A DNA stretch of 64,000 nucleotides, from positions 1-64,000 of the IMG/VR virus record IMGVR_UViG_3300023174_004352. One strand, 5' to 3'. Both the position numbers and the translations under genes were made by a program. Positions within the stretch are counted from its first letter, which is position 1; the number at the start of each line of letters is the position of its first letter. This DNA is from a virus. The notes beneath the pieces are model-generated. The model did no database searches. It saw nothing but the letters and a program-made list of their open reading frames with translations, and was not told the DNA's origin. Below are positions 25,191 to 33,919 of this stretch, one piece after another.

Positions 25191-26171
25191 ATGATAGCCA
25201 ATTTTCAAACAATACCATTTGAATCAATCGTACGATTTGGACAACGCACAATGTTATCCAACCCATTATTTTCTACAAGCTGGATATTGGGCCGCTTCTG
25301 TAATTACAATTGTTCCTATTGCTGGCCCTACGCTAGAAGTGATAAACTTGATCATCAGGATTTTGAAACGTATATCCGTACTATTGATGAAATCAAACGG
25401 CAAGCAAGGGCCAACGGGTTTAATCAATTCCACTGGAGCTTCAGCGGCGGTGAACCAACTGCTTACAAACAGTTATTGGATTTAATCAAACATCTAGACG
25501 AATTAGAATCTACGTATCAAAGTGTACACATGACTACCAATTTAAGTCCGGGAAGCAAATGGTGGAACACTTGGTGCCGCAATACAGAGATGTTACAACG
25601 TAGAAGTATCACTGCCAGTTTTCACGATGAGTTTGCTCGCGAACAAGAATTTGGCGACAAGTGTTTACAGTTGCAATACGAACTGGTACACGTTACAATC
25701 AACCAAGTAATGGTGCCAGAAAAGTTTTATGAACTGTATGAGCGTATGGAACGCTTTCACAAACGTGGAATCAATGTCACTCTCAAACCACAAAGCAATC
25801 CCACAGCGTCTGGCATAGTAGACGGATACACTGAAGATATGATAGACAAGATGCAGACTGGATTTCCACAACGTGCAAACGGCGAGGACACCTATCAGAT
25901 AGCATTGTATGACGCCGATGGCAAAGAATATCTATTTGATCAAGCAGAAAGATTTAATGCCTTTGGATTTAACAAATTTCAAAACTGGACTTGTAATTCA
26001 GGATACCAAAGTGTTATAATAAGAAGTAATGAAGTAAAAAGATCGTATAGTTGTCATGATCAAATCCTTGGAACATTAGACGGAGGATTTGAATTATTCA
26101 AACAGCCAACTAAATGTATAACACCCAACTGTGTTAGTAGTGCTGACAGTAAGATACCAAAATGCAAATAG
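25191..26171 (+). CDS. Radical SAM enzyme with SPASM-like C-terminus
   Basis: A 326-residue radical-SAM protein with CxxxCxxC at Cys37, Cys41 and Cys44 (CNYNCSYC), the GGEPT SAM motif (FSGGEPT), and a C-terminal Cys-rich region (WTCNSGY, YSCHDQI, CITPNC, PKCK) that looks like an auxiliary-cluster domain. The enzyme would make a 5'-deoxyadenosyl radical for C-H chemistry on an unknown substrate. It resembles the proteins encoded at 33912 and 34795, sharing the W-x-C-N-x-G region. First gene of a three-gene operon; overlaps the next gene by 10 nt. Confidence 0.9.
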   Translation: MIANFQTIPFESIVRFGQRTMLSNPLFSTSWILGRFCNYNCSYCWPYARSDKLDHQDFETYIRTIDEIKRQARANGFNQFHWSFSGGEPTAYKQLLDLIKHLDELESTYQSVHMTTNLSPGSKWWNTWCRNTEMLQRRSITASFHDEFAREQEFGDKCLQLQYELVHVTINQVMVPEKFYELYERMERFHKRGINVTLKPQSNPTASGIVDGYTEDMIDKMQTGFPQRANGEDTYQIALYDADGKEYLFDQAERFNAFGFNKFQNWTCNSGYQSVIIRSNEVKRSYSCHDQILGTLDGGFELFKQPTKCITPNCVSSADSKIPKCK

Positions 26172-26752
26172 ATACAGAACACTTACACTATTGGATGCAA
26201 GCCATCCGCCAAAGTCCAGATCCGATACGTACCATGGATGCCTTTTGGTCAGGACAACTCAAAAGCAAAGAATGGTTGATTACCAACTTACGTAAGAATG
26301 TAAACAAGTTTGTCAGTATAGATATTCACGGTGGCTGGGTAGGAGTGCTGGCCAGTATGTTATTTCAAAGCGATATCTATGTCAACAATATCCGTAGCAT
26401 TGATATTGATCCCAGTTGTGAACCTATTGCTACCATGATGAATAAGCAAGAAGAAATGGCAGGCAAGTTTAAAGCCGTAACTGCTGACATGTGCGAGATT
26501 CGAAGCGATGCCGATGTTGTTATCAATACCAGTTGCGAGCATATCACGCAAGACCAATACGACCTATGGCTGTCAGGTATGCCCCATAACAGTCTATTGG
26601 TATTGCAAAGTAACAACTATGACATTCCAGAACATGTTCGTACAGCAAACAGCCTAGATGAATTCAAAGCACAATGCGGTATCAATGTGCTATGGGCCGG
26701 AGAACTAGAGTTACCGTTATACAAAAGATGGATGATCATCGGAAAACAATGA
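26162..26752 (+). CDS. Class I SAM-dependent methyltransferase-like
   Basis: A 196-residue Rossmann-fold protein. FVSIDIHGGWVGVLASML matches motif I, SIDIDPSC motif II, TADMCEI motif III and VVINTSCEHI motif IV. It would transfer methyl from SAM or bind SAM for another purpose; the acceptor is unknown. It sits between two radical-SAM genes, overlapping both (10 nt and 4 nt, the second as ATGA), so it probably acts on their substrate. Confidence 0.7.
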   Translation: MQIDTEHLHYWMQAIRQSPDPIRTMDAFWSGQLKSKEWLITNLRKNVNKFVSIDIHGGWVGVLASMLFQSDIYVNNIRSIDIDPSCEPIATMMNKQEEMAGKFKAVTADMCEIRSDADVVINTSCEHITQDQYDLWLSGMPHNSLLVLQSNNYDIPEHVRTANSLDEFKAQCGINVLWAGELELPLYKRWMIIGKQ

Positions 26753-27810
26753 ATATAAATTCAATCCACATCGAGCTAACAGACAAGTGTCAAGCTGCTT
26801 GTCCAATGTGTTGGAGAAATACGTATGGCGCAGGCGAGCGTCCACACATTAAAAACATAGAAATAACTCTAGAACAATTTAAGCAATGGTTTCCTGTAGA
26901 ATTTTTAAAAGATCTTAAACACTTTTACGCCTGCGGAAACAATGGCGATCCACTATTAGCACATGACTGCTTGGAAATTTTTGAGTATGTCGCTGCAAAT
27001 TCTAATTGCAGTTTGGCTATTCATACCAACGGCAGTCTACGAAATAAAGAATGGTGGCAACAGGCAGCGAAGGTTCTGGGCGATAGGGGCAAAGTGATTT
27101 TTGCTATTGACGGATTCAAAGGCGAGCACGAAATCTATAGACGAAACACTAGCTGGAATAAAATTATAGACAATGCAAAAACTTTTATCACAGCCGGCGG
27201 CCATGCAAGAGCAGACTGCATTATTTTCAAACATAACGAAGATCGAATAGAAGAACTAGAAGCCTACCTGTACAATATTGGATTTAAAGAAGTCAAACTA
27301 AAACCAACTGAACGATTTTACGGTAAGGGAGAGTTTCCTGTTTACAATAATAAATTTGAACAAGAGTATATTATTGAGCCTCCTACTAATTCTAAATGGA
27401 CTCAAAATGTTATACGTCCTAACTTTGTTAAATTAGTTGATAAAGAAATATTTCAACAGATGCTCGATGCATCAGCAGTTGTTGATTCTGATTGTTCTAA
27501 AGGTGAAAACATCTATGTCAGCTCTAGCGGAGAATTGTTTCCTTGTTGTATTATTGGCGGCCAGCTAGAAGCTAGCGGAGATTCTATATTTGAATCAGAT
27601 AACCCTGAACAGATAATTAGAAACAGATTAGGACAAAGTGCTGTAGACCTAATGGATGATTTAGGAATTCCTAATCTAAACCAAAAAAATATATCTGAAA
27701 TTTTATCCAGTTTAGATTGGATGGAAAAGTTTCCCAAGCATTGGACCACAGACAAAAAGTTTGTTTGCGTTAGAATGTGCGGCAAAGATTTTAAAAAGTT
27801 AGTTTTGTAA
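26749..27810 (+). CDS. Radical SAM/SPASM enzyme
   Basis: A 353-residue protein. The start at 26749 is chosen for the ATGA overlap and because the CxxxCxxC (Cys14, Cys18, Cys21; CQAACPMC) then sits normally near the N-terminus. A C-terminal SPASM-like region follows: DCSKGENIYVSSSGELFPCC and CVRMCGKDF. It is closely similar in layout to the 36340 protein (GNNGDPL, FAIDGF, TFITAGGHARAD). SPASM enzymes often modify peptides or carrier-bound substrates. The 3' end overlaps the convergent oxygenase gene by 20 nt. Confidence 0.9.
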   Translation: MNINSIHIELTDKCQAACPMCWRNTYGAGERPHIKNIEITLEQFKQWFPVEFLKDLKHFYACGNNGDPLLAHDCLEIFEYVAANSNCSLAIHTNGSLRNKEWWQQAAKVLGDRGKVIFAIDGFKGEHEIYRRNTSWNKIIDNAKTFITAGGHARADCIIFKHNEDRIEELEAYLYNIGFKEVKLKPTERFYGKGEFPVYNNKFEQEYIIEPPTNSKWTQNVIRPNFVKLVDKEIFQQMLDASAVVDSDCSKGENIYVSSSGELFPCCIIGGQLEASGDSIFESDNPEQIIRNRLGQSAVDLMDDLGIPNLNQKNISEILSSLDWMEKFPKHWTTDKKFVCVRMCGKDFKKLVL

Positions 27811-28477
27811 ATTCAATACCAATGCCTTTGCTTTTGATTTTGTCAATCATAGGCAAAAACATTTCAGGAAGATCACAGTTTAAAAATAATTCTCTTTCAT
27901 TGGTAGACGAAAATCCGGTGATGTAATTGTTTTTAATCTGTTGATTGATAAAGCCCATCAGTTCAATATAAGTTTCCTGCTTCCAATCATAATCCCCGCC
28001 AGTAACCTCAATGTGTATTCCGGGTCTATCTAATTTAAACTTTGGCAATAGGCATCTAATATTCAAATGGATTCTGTTGCGTGGTCCCCAGTTTGATGCC
28101 ACATGAGTTTTACTAGTATCCATTCTCCACAGTGAGCCATCTGCCGGAACGTGGTGTAGGTGATTGCCTGATATGTCTACCAAGAAACTGTAAGGGTTGG
28201 TCACAATAGCTAGGTGTATTCTATCATCTGGATCAGCGTGAGCAGTATAACTTTCTCCGGACTCTAAGCATAATAGTCTTGCCTGACCGATAGGCCCAAG
28301 CTGAGATAACAAGTTGCCCAACGGAGTATCAGTAAACTCATTTTTAGTTGCCCACGGATCGCTAAAGAAATCTCCAGCCATATCATTCAGCACTAATCGT
28401 TTACCAAAATTGCCCAAGGATTGAACTTGTTCAATAATAGGCTCTATAGAAATTTTGTTAGGTAGTAGTTGTAACAT
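27791..28477 (-). CDS. Aspartyl/asparaginyl beta-hydroxylase-like oxygenase
   Basis: A 228-residue 2OG-Fe(II) dioxygenase-like protein with His80 and Asp82 (YTAHADPDDR), His125 (KTHVASNW) and Arg135 (RNRIHLNIR), as in the Asp/Asn hydroxylase family. It is a single-gene transcription unit starting at one of the block's bidirectional nodes, 11 bp from the divergent PP-loop gene. Substrate unknown. Confidence 0.75.
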   Translation of the reverse strand: MLQLLPNKISIEPIIEQVQSLGNFGKRLVLNDMAGDFFSDPWATKNEFTDTPLGNLLSQLGPIGQARLLCLESGESYTAHADPDDRIHLAIVTNPYSFLVDISGNHLHHVPADGSLWRMDTSKTHVASNWGPRNRIHLNIRCLLPKFKLDRPGIHIEVTGGDYDWKQETYIELMGFINQQIKNNYITGFSSTNERELFLNCDLPEMFLPMIDKIKSKGIGIEFTKLTF

Positions 28478-28490
28478 TAAATATATTTAT
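28477..28490. promoter_or_regulatory. Palindromic bidirectional late-promoter node, 11 bp
   Basis: The two divergent start codons (minus ATG 28475-28477, plus ATG 28489-28491) are only 11 bp apart. The plus octamer TTAAATAT (28477-28484) and the minus octamer ATAAATAT (28483-28490) overlap each other and touch the opposite start codons. Transcripts from either would be leaderless or nearly so. Confidence 0.6.
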
Positions 28491-29223
28491 GGACGTTAAA
28501 ATACCCTTTAATAGTAACTGGAAAAATATTGCAATAAGCGTAAGCGGTGGTGCCGACAGTGCGCTATTGGCATATATGGTATGCGAACTTGCCAAAGAGC
28601 ATAATGTTACTGTACACATAATCAATCATGTGCGTATGTGGAAGACACGGCCATGGCAACAGCACGATGCTGATCAAGTTTACAATTGGCTGTTTCAACG
28701 TTTTTATCATACAACATTTAAACGACACACCAACTTCATTGCTCCGGATATAGAGTATGGTAATATTGGACCTAATCTAACTGACGAATACGGTAAACAA
28801 GTAAGTGGAGATAATATTCAACAGCGTGCCTATGCTGAATTTATTTGTCACAAGCATGATGTAGATGTATACTACAATGCAGTCACCCGTAATCCTAGGC
28901 TAGCATCATTTAACGGTATGCGTGAACGTGATATCGAACCCACTGTCGATAACAAACATTTAGAATATATGATTCATATGGGACGTGTGGCCAGCCATCC
29001 ATTTAGATTTGTAGATAAGTCATGGGTGTTGGCACAATACAAACGACTGGAAATAATGGATCTGTTTGATATTACTCGCAGTTGTGAAGGTGAGTTTGCA
29101 GATATCAATTACACAAACTATAACAAAGGACAGTATGTGCCAGTGTGTAACGAATGTTTTTGGTGTAAGGAAAGAGAGTGGGCTATTAAAGCAAATGAGC
29201 CAACTCAGGAAATGTTGCCTTGA
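28489..29223 (+). CDS. PP-loop ATPase, QueC/ExsB-like
   Basis: A 244-residue protein with the PP-loop SVSGGADS (residues 17-24), HVRMWKTRPW, and a C-terminal CNECFWC (CxxCxxC) zinc-like motif as in QueC. PP-loop enzymes adenylate a carbonyl or base to build amides, nitriles or thio groups. The QueD-like gene at 16281 hints at 7-deazaguanine chemistry, but other PP-loop families (amide-forming, tRNA thiolation) fit as well. A stand-alone transcription unit; its 3' end overlaps the 29186 radical-SAM gene by 38 nt. Confidence 0.8.
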   Translation: MDVKIPFNSNWKNIAISVSGGADSALLAYMVCELAKEHNVTVHIINHVRMWKTRPWQQHDADQVYNWLFQRFYHTTFKRHTNFIAPDIEYGNIGPNLTDEYGKQVSGDNIQQRAYAEFICHKHDVDVYYNAVTRNPRLASFNGMRERDIEPTVDNKHLEYMIHMGRVASHPFRFVDKSWVLAQYKRLEIMDLFDITRSCEGEFADINYTNYNKGQYVPVCNECFWCKEREWAIKANEPTQEMLP

Positions 29224-30607
29224 AGTCTGTCTTACGCTGTGCATCCATGGTTGTAATGTAATCGCGGAAGTCAGGCAATAGGTTAGTATGATCTTCTGCA
29301 TCCATCCAATCTAATATACCTTCCCAACGCTTCCAACCATAGGGATTGGTTTCCCAAAACTCTGTGTCTTGCGTATAGTTGTCCCATAGCCATTGCTTTA
29401 GTTCTGCAAATAACGCACGGACTTCTAGTTTATCTTCTTTGGGAAGTACACGTAGACTCAACCATGTTGGAATCCATAATAGGTGAACACCGACAAGCCC
29501 ACCGCCAACGGTTTGACCAGCAGCATTTTTATCAAAGTTTAACTTTTTAAATCCGCTGGTAACTTTCCATTTAATAAACTCAGGCACATGTTTGATGTTT
29601 AATATTTGTACAGCAAATGCAATGTTAGTCTGTATGTTGCTAGGAGTATTTTCCAAGCGCCAAAGATTTTCTTCAACAGTTTTCCAATCTGTAGGGTATC
29701 GGATATAGTGTACTCGATCACCAATACCATCTAGACTAATGCCTACTTTAACTTTGCGAAACTTTTCCCATATAGAAATAATTTCTTCGTTGACAAGAAT
29801 GCCGTTGGTATTATATCTCAAGCTGATCTTGTCAGCATATCCTCGTTTGATAATCTCTTCCAAGAACATCTTATGCTCTTTGATCAACAACGGTTCACCG
29901 CCAGCAAAGTATAATTGTTTGATGTTTGGAATCTGATCAAAGATCTGTTCCCAGAACTCTGGATTCTCGTGCCAGTAGTTATTGAACTCTGACGGAGTCC
30001 AGTCCATTTGTTTTTTGACCAACGGACTTTGAAAGATAGGAAATACTTTTTTATGTTCAGGCACCCACATCGAACTATCGTGTGGACTGCACATAATACA
30101 TTTCAAGTTACAGGTATGTCCTAGACGCAGATCTAAATATTGTAACTTATAAGGAACTGTGCCATCTTCTTCGGTTTCACGTATAAGTTCTTGGATGTCA
30201 ATCTTTTCTTCTAGGTGCCATGTGCCGGTTTCCCAGATGCGTTTACTGCTAATACCTTCTTGTTCTTCTTTAAAGCATTTGGTACAGCTGGCCGGCACCT
30301 TTCCTTCTAGCATGGTCTTACGTACACTTTTCATGTAGTCGTTGTTAAATGCTTCAGTAGGTAGATTGTGAGAAAAGTTAGCAGGCTCGCCGTCTTCCAT
30401 TTTAACAAGTCCTACAGTATAGTCACCGCTGTCTGCACCAGATGCATTGGCCACGCAACAGATACGCATGTCTCCATTTGGACGAGTAGCCAAATGGATC
30501 CAGGGCAACACACAAAAAGAATCAGTGCCCGCTATCTCTGAAATCTGTCTTTGCCATTTGCCCAATTGGGTTGATTCTTCTTGTAACCAAAATACTTTAT
30601 CATTCAT
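29186..30607 (-). CDS. Radical SAM enzyme with N-terminal cysteine domain
   Basis: A 473-residue protein. The usual order is inverted: an N-terminal Cys-rich, SPASM-like region comes first (Cys32, Cys50, Cys51, then CTKC at 108-111) and the CxxxCxxC radical-SAM motif follows at Cys166, Cys170 and Cys173 (CNLKCIMC), with FAGGEPL as the SAM motif. Same layout as the proteins at 31482 and 39646. This type is known from T4-like marine phages as a twitch-domain radical SAM. Starts from a perfect TATAAATA octamer. Confidence 0.9.
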   Translation of the reverse strand: MNDKVFWLQEESTQLGKWQRQISEIAGTDSFCVLPWIHLATRPNGDMRICCVANASGADSGDYTVGLVKMEDGEPANFSHNLPTEAFNNDYMKSVRKTMLEGKVPASCTKCFKEEQEGISSKRIWETGTWHLEEKIDIQELIRETEEDGTVPYKLQYLDLRLGHTCNLKCIMCSPHDSSMWVPEHKKVFPIFQSPLVKKQMDWTPSEFNNYWHENPEFWEQIFDQIPNIKQLYFAGGEPLLIKEHKMFLEEIIKRGYADKISLRYNTNGILVNEEIISIWEKFRKVKVGISLDGIGDRVHYIRYPTDWKTVEENLWRLENTPSNIQTNIAFAVQILNIKHVPEFIKWKVTSGFKKLNFDKNAAGQTVGGGLVGVHLLWIPTWLSLRVLPKEDKLEVRALFAELKQWLWDNYTQDTEFWETNPYGWKRWEGILDWMDAEDHTNLLPDFRDYITTMDAQRKTDFKATFPELAHLL

Positions 30608-30612
30608 AGAAA

Positions 30613-30643
30613 TATTTATATGCTACTTTAATAGGGTAAATAT
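30613..30643. promoter_or_regulatory. Bidirectional late-promoter node
   Basis: Minus: exact T4 late octamer TATAAATA (30613-30620), 5 nt before the ATG at 30607. Plus: GTAAATAT (30636-30643), 3 nt before the ATG at 30647. No ribosome site in either direction. Confidence 0.65.
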
Positions 30644-30646
30644 TTC

Positions 30647-31498
30647 ATGAACAGAGCTAGAATTGCCGCAGCGTATTCTACAGAATTTTTAGAAGTAGAA
30701 AGACCTCAACCCTTATCTGATAAAGTTATTGAACAACTGATTCAAGATGTACTGTCTGGCGCTTTAGACAAAGACATTACTGACAAAGTGTACTCTAATT
30801 TTAAAAGCGAAATGACCGCTTGGTTGTTTAAAAGTAAACTGAACACTCTAACAGGATTTGATAGTTTTAGTCGAGTAGATATTATAAATGGTTGTACTCA
30901 ATTTATTGACAACATTTATATGCAAGGCCCTGTACAAGTACTACGTGGCGATTACAGATATCACGAAAGATTGGGATTGGCGTATGTTAAAGATGTGGGC
31001 TCGCTGATTCCAGATATTCCTTTAATCGTAGCAATGCCGTTTCCTAGCATTGGTGCTCCACATCAAGACATGGAGGAGATATTAAATGAATGTTTGGTTA
31101 AAAAGATTAAAGTCCACATTGACGGTGCTTGGACCACCTGTTGTCGTGATATCGTATTTGATTACGGGCATCCTGCTATATCTAGTGTTGGCATCAGTCT
31201 TTCCAAGGGTCTAGGATTAGGATGGAATAGGATTGGCCTGCGCTGGATTAAAGAAAGTAAAGTTGACGCTATTACAATTATGAATGACTTCAATATGAAT
31301 CTTCGTGCGCCGGCAATGATAGGTTTACATTTTTTACGTAATCTTCCATCAGACTATCTATGGGATACCTATGGAGATACCTACTACAAAGTGTGTAAGG
31401 ACTTTAACCTTGCTCCTACTAATGCAATTTACCTTGCATTACAGAACAATCAACCAGTGGGTGTGAGCCTTTTAATAAGACATGTTGCCGAACAGTAA
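30647..31498 (+). CDS. Short PLP-dependent aminotransferase-like protein (fold I)
   Basis: A 283-residue protein with class I/II aminotransferase landmarks: Asp159 (VHIDGAW) for the pyridine nitrogen, SLSKGLGLGWNRIG with the Schiff-base Lys187, and Arg195 for phosphate. It is about 100 residues shorter than typical family members, missing part of the N-terminal PLP-binding region (no clear GxG-type turn), so activity is not certain. First gene of a five-gene operon; it overlaps the next gene by 17 nt. Confidence 0.7.
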   Translation: MNRARIAAAYSTEFLEVERPQPLSDKVIEQLIQDVLSGALDKDITDKVYSNFKSEMTAWLFKSKLNTLTGFDSFSRVDIINGCTQFIDNIYMQGPVQVLRGDYRYHERLGLAYVKDVGSLIPDIPLIVAMPFPSIGAPHQDMEEILNECLVKKIKVHIDGAWTTCCRDIVFDYGHPAISSVGISLSKGLGLGWNRIGLRWIKESKVDAITIMNDFNMNLRAPAMIGLHFLRNLPSDYLWDTYGDTYYKVCKDFNLAPTNAIYLALQNNQPVGVSLLIRHVAEQ

Positions 31499-32753
31499 AA
31501 CATTTTGTATGCACCCATTCACTGGGTTAGCAACTAGAGAAGACGGAGCCATTTGTGCTTGTTGTCGTAGTCATCCCGTTGGATTTATTGATAAAGAATC
31601 CCTAGAAGAAATTTGGAATAATGACACAATGACTCGTATACGTAAGTCAGTACTTACTAACATACGTCCGCCAGAGTGCGAGCCTTGCTTTAACCTAGAA
31701 GATCAGGGCGTTGAATCCTTGCGACAACGTCATATACGCGGCGCAATTCCTGAAGCTAGGGTCAACTTGTATCCTAATGCCTTAGACAGCTTAAACGACG
31801 ATTACACAATGCCGTTTGAAATTCCTACAATGGAACTAAAATTAAACAATTTGTGTAACCTTAAATGTCGCATGTGCCATCCGATGGACAGTACCAGTTG
31901 GAATGATTGGGGTGTAGTAAAAGAGTATTACAAAAAAGAAAACAATATCATGTATGCTATTGTTGAAGAACACGATTTAGAACGCAAACCATTTTTAGAC
32001 AAGTTTCAAGACAGTCCGGAATGGTGGGCTAGCTTAGAGAAGTTGCTGCCATACTTCCGTAGAGTAGAGTTTGCTGGCGGCGAACCTCTAATGGATCCGC
32101 AACACTATCGAATACTTGATATGCTTGCACCCTACGGGCATCAAATAGAAATCAAGTATGCAACTAACCTAAGTATGCTAGGCAAGAGCAATCGTACTAT
32201 TTGGGAATACTGGCCTAAATTTAAATCCGTAGCAGTAAATGTTAGTATTGATGGATTGTGGAACAGCTACGAATACGTTCGAGGTAATGCCAGCTTTGCT
32301 GAATTGATCAACAACATAAAACAAATTCAAACAATACCAAACATCAGTAGAATTGTAGGAGCAGTTACAGTGCAGGTTAGTAATATTCTTATACTAGACA
32401 AGATGATTGAATATTTCTTAAACGATTTAGGTATTATATTTCACACTCATCGAGTAGAGTATCCTAAATTATTATCAGCTCAAGTACTTCCACAGGATTT
32501 AAGAGATCTAGCTGTTAAAAGATTAGAGGCAATAAGTTTGCGTGTAAAAGATTTCAAGTTGGTGCAACAGCACCCTGAATTACTACAATACACTCTAGGG
32601 CAAATACAAGATAACATCAATTATCTAACAGCAAGAGATCAAAGTGATAAATGGAAAGACTGTGTTGAGTTTAATAAAAAATTAGATGCTACCCGCAATC
32701 AATCATTTACGGAAGTAACACCGGAGTTTAAATCGTATGTGGATGGATTATAA
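31482..32753 (+). CDS. Radical SAM enzyme with N-terminal cysteine domain
   Basis: A 423-residue protein of the same inverted layout as the 29186 product: N-terminal Cys9, Cys25, Cys27, Cys28, CEPC at 66-69, then CNLKCRMC (Cys125, Cys129, Cys132) and FAGGEPL. The N-terminal HPFTGLATREDG matches the aligned LPWIHLATRPNG of the paralogue. It lies between the short aminotransferase and two oxygenase genes and overlaps both neighbours by 17 nt. Confidence 0.9.
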   Translation: MLPNSKTFCMHPFTGLATREDGAICACCRSHPVGFIDKESLEEIWNNDTMTRIRKSVLTNIRPPECEPCFNLEDQGVESLRQRHIRGAIPEARVNLYPNALDSLNDDYTMPFEIPTMELKLNNLCNLKCRMCHPMDSTSWNDWGVVKEYYKKENNIMYAIVEEHDLERKPFLDKFQDSPEWWASLEKLLPYFRRVEFAGGEPLMDPQHYRILDMLAPYGHQIEIKYATNLSMLGKSNRTIWEYWPKFKSVAVNVSIDGLWNSYEYVRGNASFAELINNIKQIQTIPNISRIVGAVTVQVSNILILDKMIEYFLNDLGIIFHTHRVEYPKLLSAQVLPQDLRDLAVKRLEAISLRVKDFKLVQQHPELLQYTLGQIQDNINYLTARDQSDKWKDCVEFNKKLDATRNQSFTEVTPEFKSYVDGL

Positions 32754-33312
32754 ACAATATAAACATTGGCATTTGATTGAGCCAATCTTAAAACTTGCAC
32801 AACAAGAGTTGCAGGAGTTCTTACAGACTAACGATCCCAGAGACATGGGTGATTATAAATGGTTTGAAGAACAGTACGGGCACGAGCTAGATCCCGTAAT
32901 TAGAGATTGGTATGCTGTTCCCACAGTGCGGGGAGGAAAATCAACTCCATGGGGACATTTAATGCCCCAACTTGAACAAGCATCATTGGCGTTACCTGGT
33001 ATATCTAACTTTACTTTAAATGCAATTGCTCCAGGAGGAGTTGCCCCGTTCCACACAGACTATGATTACGACATGCGAGAAGATCTATCAAAGGTCAACA
33101 AAGCATACGTGATACTTTTAGGTATTGACGTACCTAATACCGACGACATGTCAAAGTGCGGATTTCAGTTAGGTAATGATAAGATTATTTTTAAAACCAA
33201 TGACATTGTCAGTTTTGATGGAAACATAATACATGGCTCATGGAACTATACAGAGCATTGGAGATATACTGTAAATATGGACATACAAGAGGAGTTCTGG
33301 AATGTGGCTTGA
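32737..33312 (+). CDS. 2OG-Fe(II) oxygenase-like protein
   Basis: A 191-residue protein with His106 and Asp108 (APFHTDYDYD), His166 (NIIHGSWN) and Arg176 (HWRYTVNMD), the HxD...H...R set of Asp/Asn-hydroxylase-like enzymes. It begins MWMDYKQYKHW, echoing the next gene's MWLDPKKYKDY, so the two are probably paralogues. The ATG at 32743 is an alternative start. Overlaps both neighbours (17 nt and 11 nt). Confidence 0.75.
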   Translation: MWMDYKQYKHWHLIEPILKLAQQELQEFLQTNDPRDMGDYKWFEEQYGHELDPVIRDWYAVPTVRGGKSTPWGHLMPQLEQASLALPGISNFTLNAIAPGGVAPFHTDYDYDMREDLSKVNKAYVILLGIDVPNTDDMSKCGFQLGNDKIIFKTNDIVSFDGNIIHGSWNYTEHWRYTVNMDIQEEFWNVA

Positions 33313-33919
33313 TCCTAAAAAATATAAAGACTACGACAAACTAGAAGCTATATCTCAGTTGGCAAAAAGCATTGTGATAAATTCTCAAGGAGTCCCAGAC
33401 GACATTGACAACATGCCAGACAACTTGAAAGGCTTTATAGCTAAAGATAATTCTCATCCTGAAAAAGTAAATTGGAGTGCTATCACAGTATATCAACGAC
33501 TAGATACTTTTGAGTTTGTTGCAGATAAAATTGATCCTAGATATGTTTCTCTTAGGAACGAAATTGAAAAGATACCCTCAATCACGCAGGCTGTTATCAA
33601 TTACATAGGAGCCGAGTCGATAACACCATGGCACCAAGACTCTAAAGTATACGAAAGCACACTAGACACTCAAAACTGTAGCGGAGTAATGGCTAACAAT
33701 GTTGTTGCACCCACTTACCAAATAATGATTGGGTTATGGATACCGTTTTTTGAGAATGATGAGATTGCTCTTACTTTTAGAAATGGGGACACGAAGGTAT
33801 GGAAAACCGATGACATCGTAGCATTTGATGGATCCTTTGAGCATATGGGTTGGAATAGAACTAAACAAGTTCGAGTATCTTTGTTCATTGATGTACTTCA
33901 GGAATCGTTCGATGTTTAA
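33302..33919 (+). CDS. 2OG-Fe(II) oxygenase-like protein, paralogue of the preceding gene
   Basis: A 205-residue protein with His111 and Asp113 (TPWHQDSKV), His181 (SFEHMGWNR) and Arg191 (VRVSLFIDV). FDGSFEHMGWN matches the FDGNIIHGSWN block of its neighbour. It ends inside the start of the following radical-SAM gene, whose ATG at 33912 overlaps it by 8 nt. Confidence 0.75.
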   Translation: MWLDPKKYKDYDKLEAISQLAKSIVINSQGVPDDIDNMPDNLKGFIAKDNSHPEKVNWSAITVYQRLDTFEFVADKIDPRYVSLRNEIEKIPSITQAVINYIGAESITPWHQDSKVYESTLDTQNCSGVMANNVVAPTYQIMIGLWIPFFENDEIALTFRNGDTKVWKTDDIVAFDGSFEHMGWNRTKQVRVSLFIDVLQESFDV

